Shown piece by piece: positions 8,955-10,145 of a stretch of 10,145 bases of DNA. The translations under genes and the position numbers were made by a program. Under the pieces are notes generated by a model that ran no database searches, was not told the DNA's origin, and was given only the letters and a program-made list of their open reading frames with translations. Positions within the stretch are counted from its first letter, which is position 1; each line of letters starts with the position of its first letter. This DNA comes from JBOICV01 sp050740255 (GTDB taxonomy: Bacteria > Pseudomonadota > Gammaproteobacteria > Nevskiales > JBOICV01): the NCBI GenBank assembly GCA_050740255.1, contig JBOICV010000162.1, forward strand, positions 1 to 10,145, in the 5' to 3' direction.

Positions 8955-10145
<1,191 letters not shown>

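Overview
The window carries a single block of genes, all on the minus strand, read from right to left. It is the classic translation/transcription cluster tuf - tRNA-Trp(CCA) - secE - nusG - rplK - rplA - rplJ - rplL - rpoB - rpoC. tuf is complete at the right edge, although its ribosome binding site lies outside the window. rpoC is cut by the left edge after 327 codons. Coding density is high, no stretch over 300 bases lacks a gene, and I see no mobile gene, CRISPR array or novel protein.

The proteins from EF-Tu through most of RpoB look gammaproteobacterial. RpoB carries an insertion ahead of the rifampicin region like the one I remember from Xanthomonadales. The gene order and the GTAG-headed REP palindromes (one doublet, one singlet) fit a Xanthomonadales-like or neighbouring gammaproteobacterium. 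This placement rests on remembered family sequences, not on a search.

Right part (8824-10145): EF-Tu, then a tRNA-Trp gene with encoded CCA, then two strong back-to-back hairpins directly before secE. Middle (7219-8680): secE and nusG are nearly contiguous. The nusG stop codon lies inside a REP doublet. The rplK leader follows, with a structure resembling the L1 repressor site. rplA follows rplK after 3 bases. Left-middle (5323-6513): a 216-base structured leader with a second REP precedes rplJ and rplL, the L10/L12 stalk operon. Left (1-5322): a GNRA-capped hairpin resembling the known rplL-rpoB attenuator precedes rpoB. An 80-base spacer with an 8-bp hairpin separates rpoB from rpoC.

Together the genes encode an elongation factor, the Trp tRNA, the essential SecE translocon subunit, the elongation/antitermination factor NusG, four large-subunit ribosomal proteins (L11, L1, L10, L7/L12) and the two large RNA polymerase subunits.

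The most interesting observation is a change of phylogenetic character near the left end. RpoC, and apparently the last ~50 residues of RpoB, do not look gammaproteobacterial; they resemble Gemmatimonadota/FCB/Acidobacteriota-type subunits. The change falls in the most conserved part of rpoB, so either homologous replacement or a chimeric assembly join could explain it. The second theme is RNA structure between the genes.
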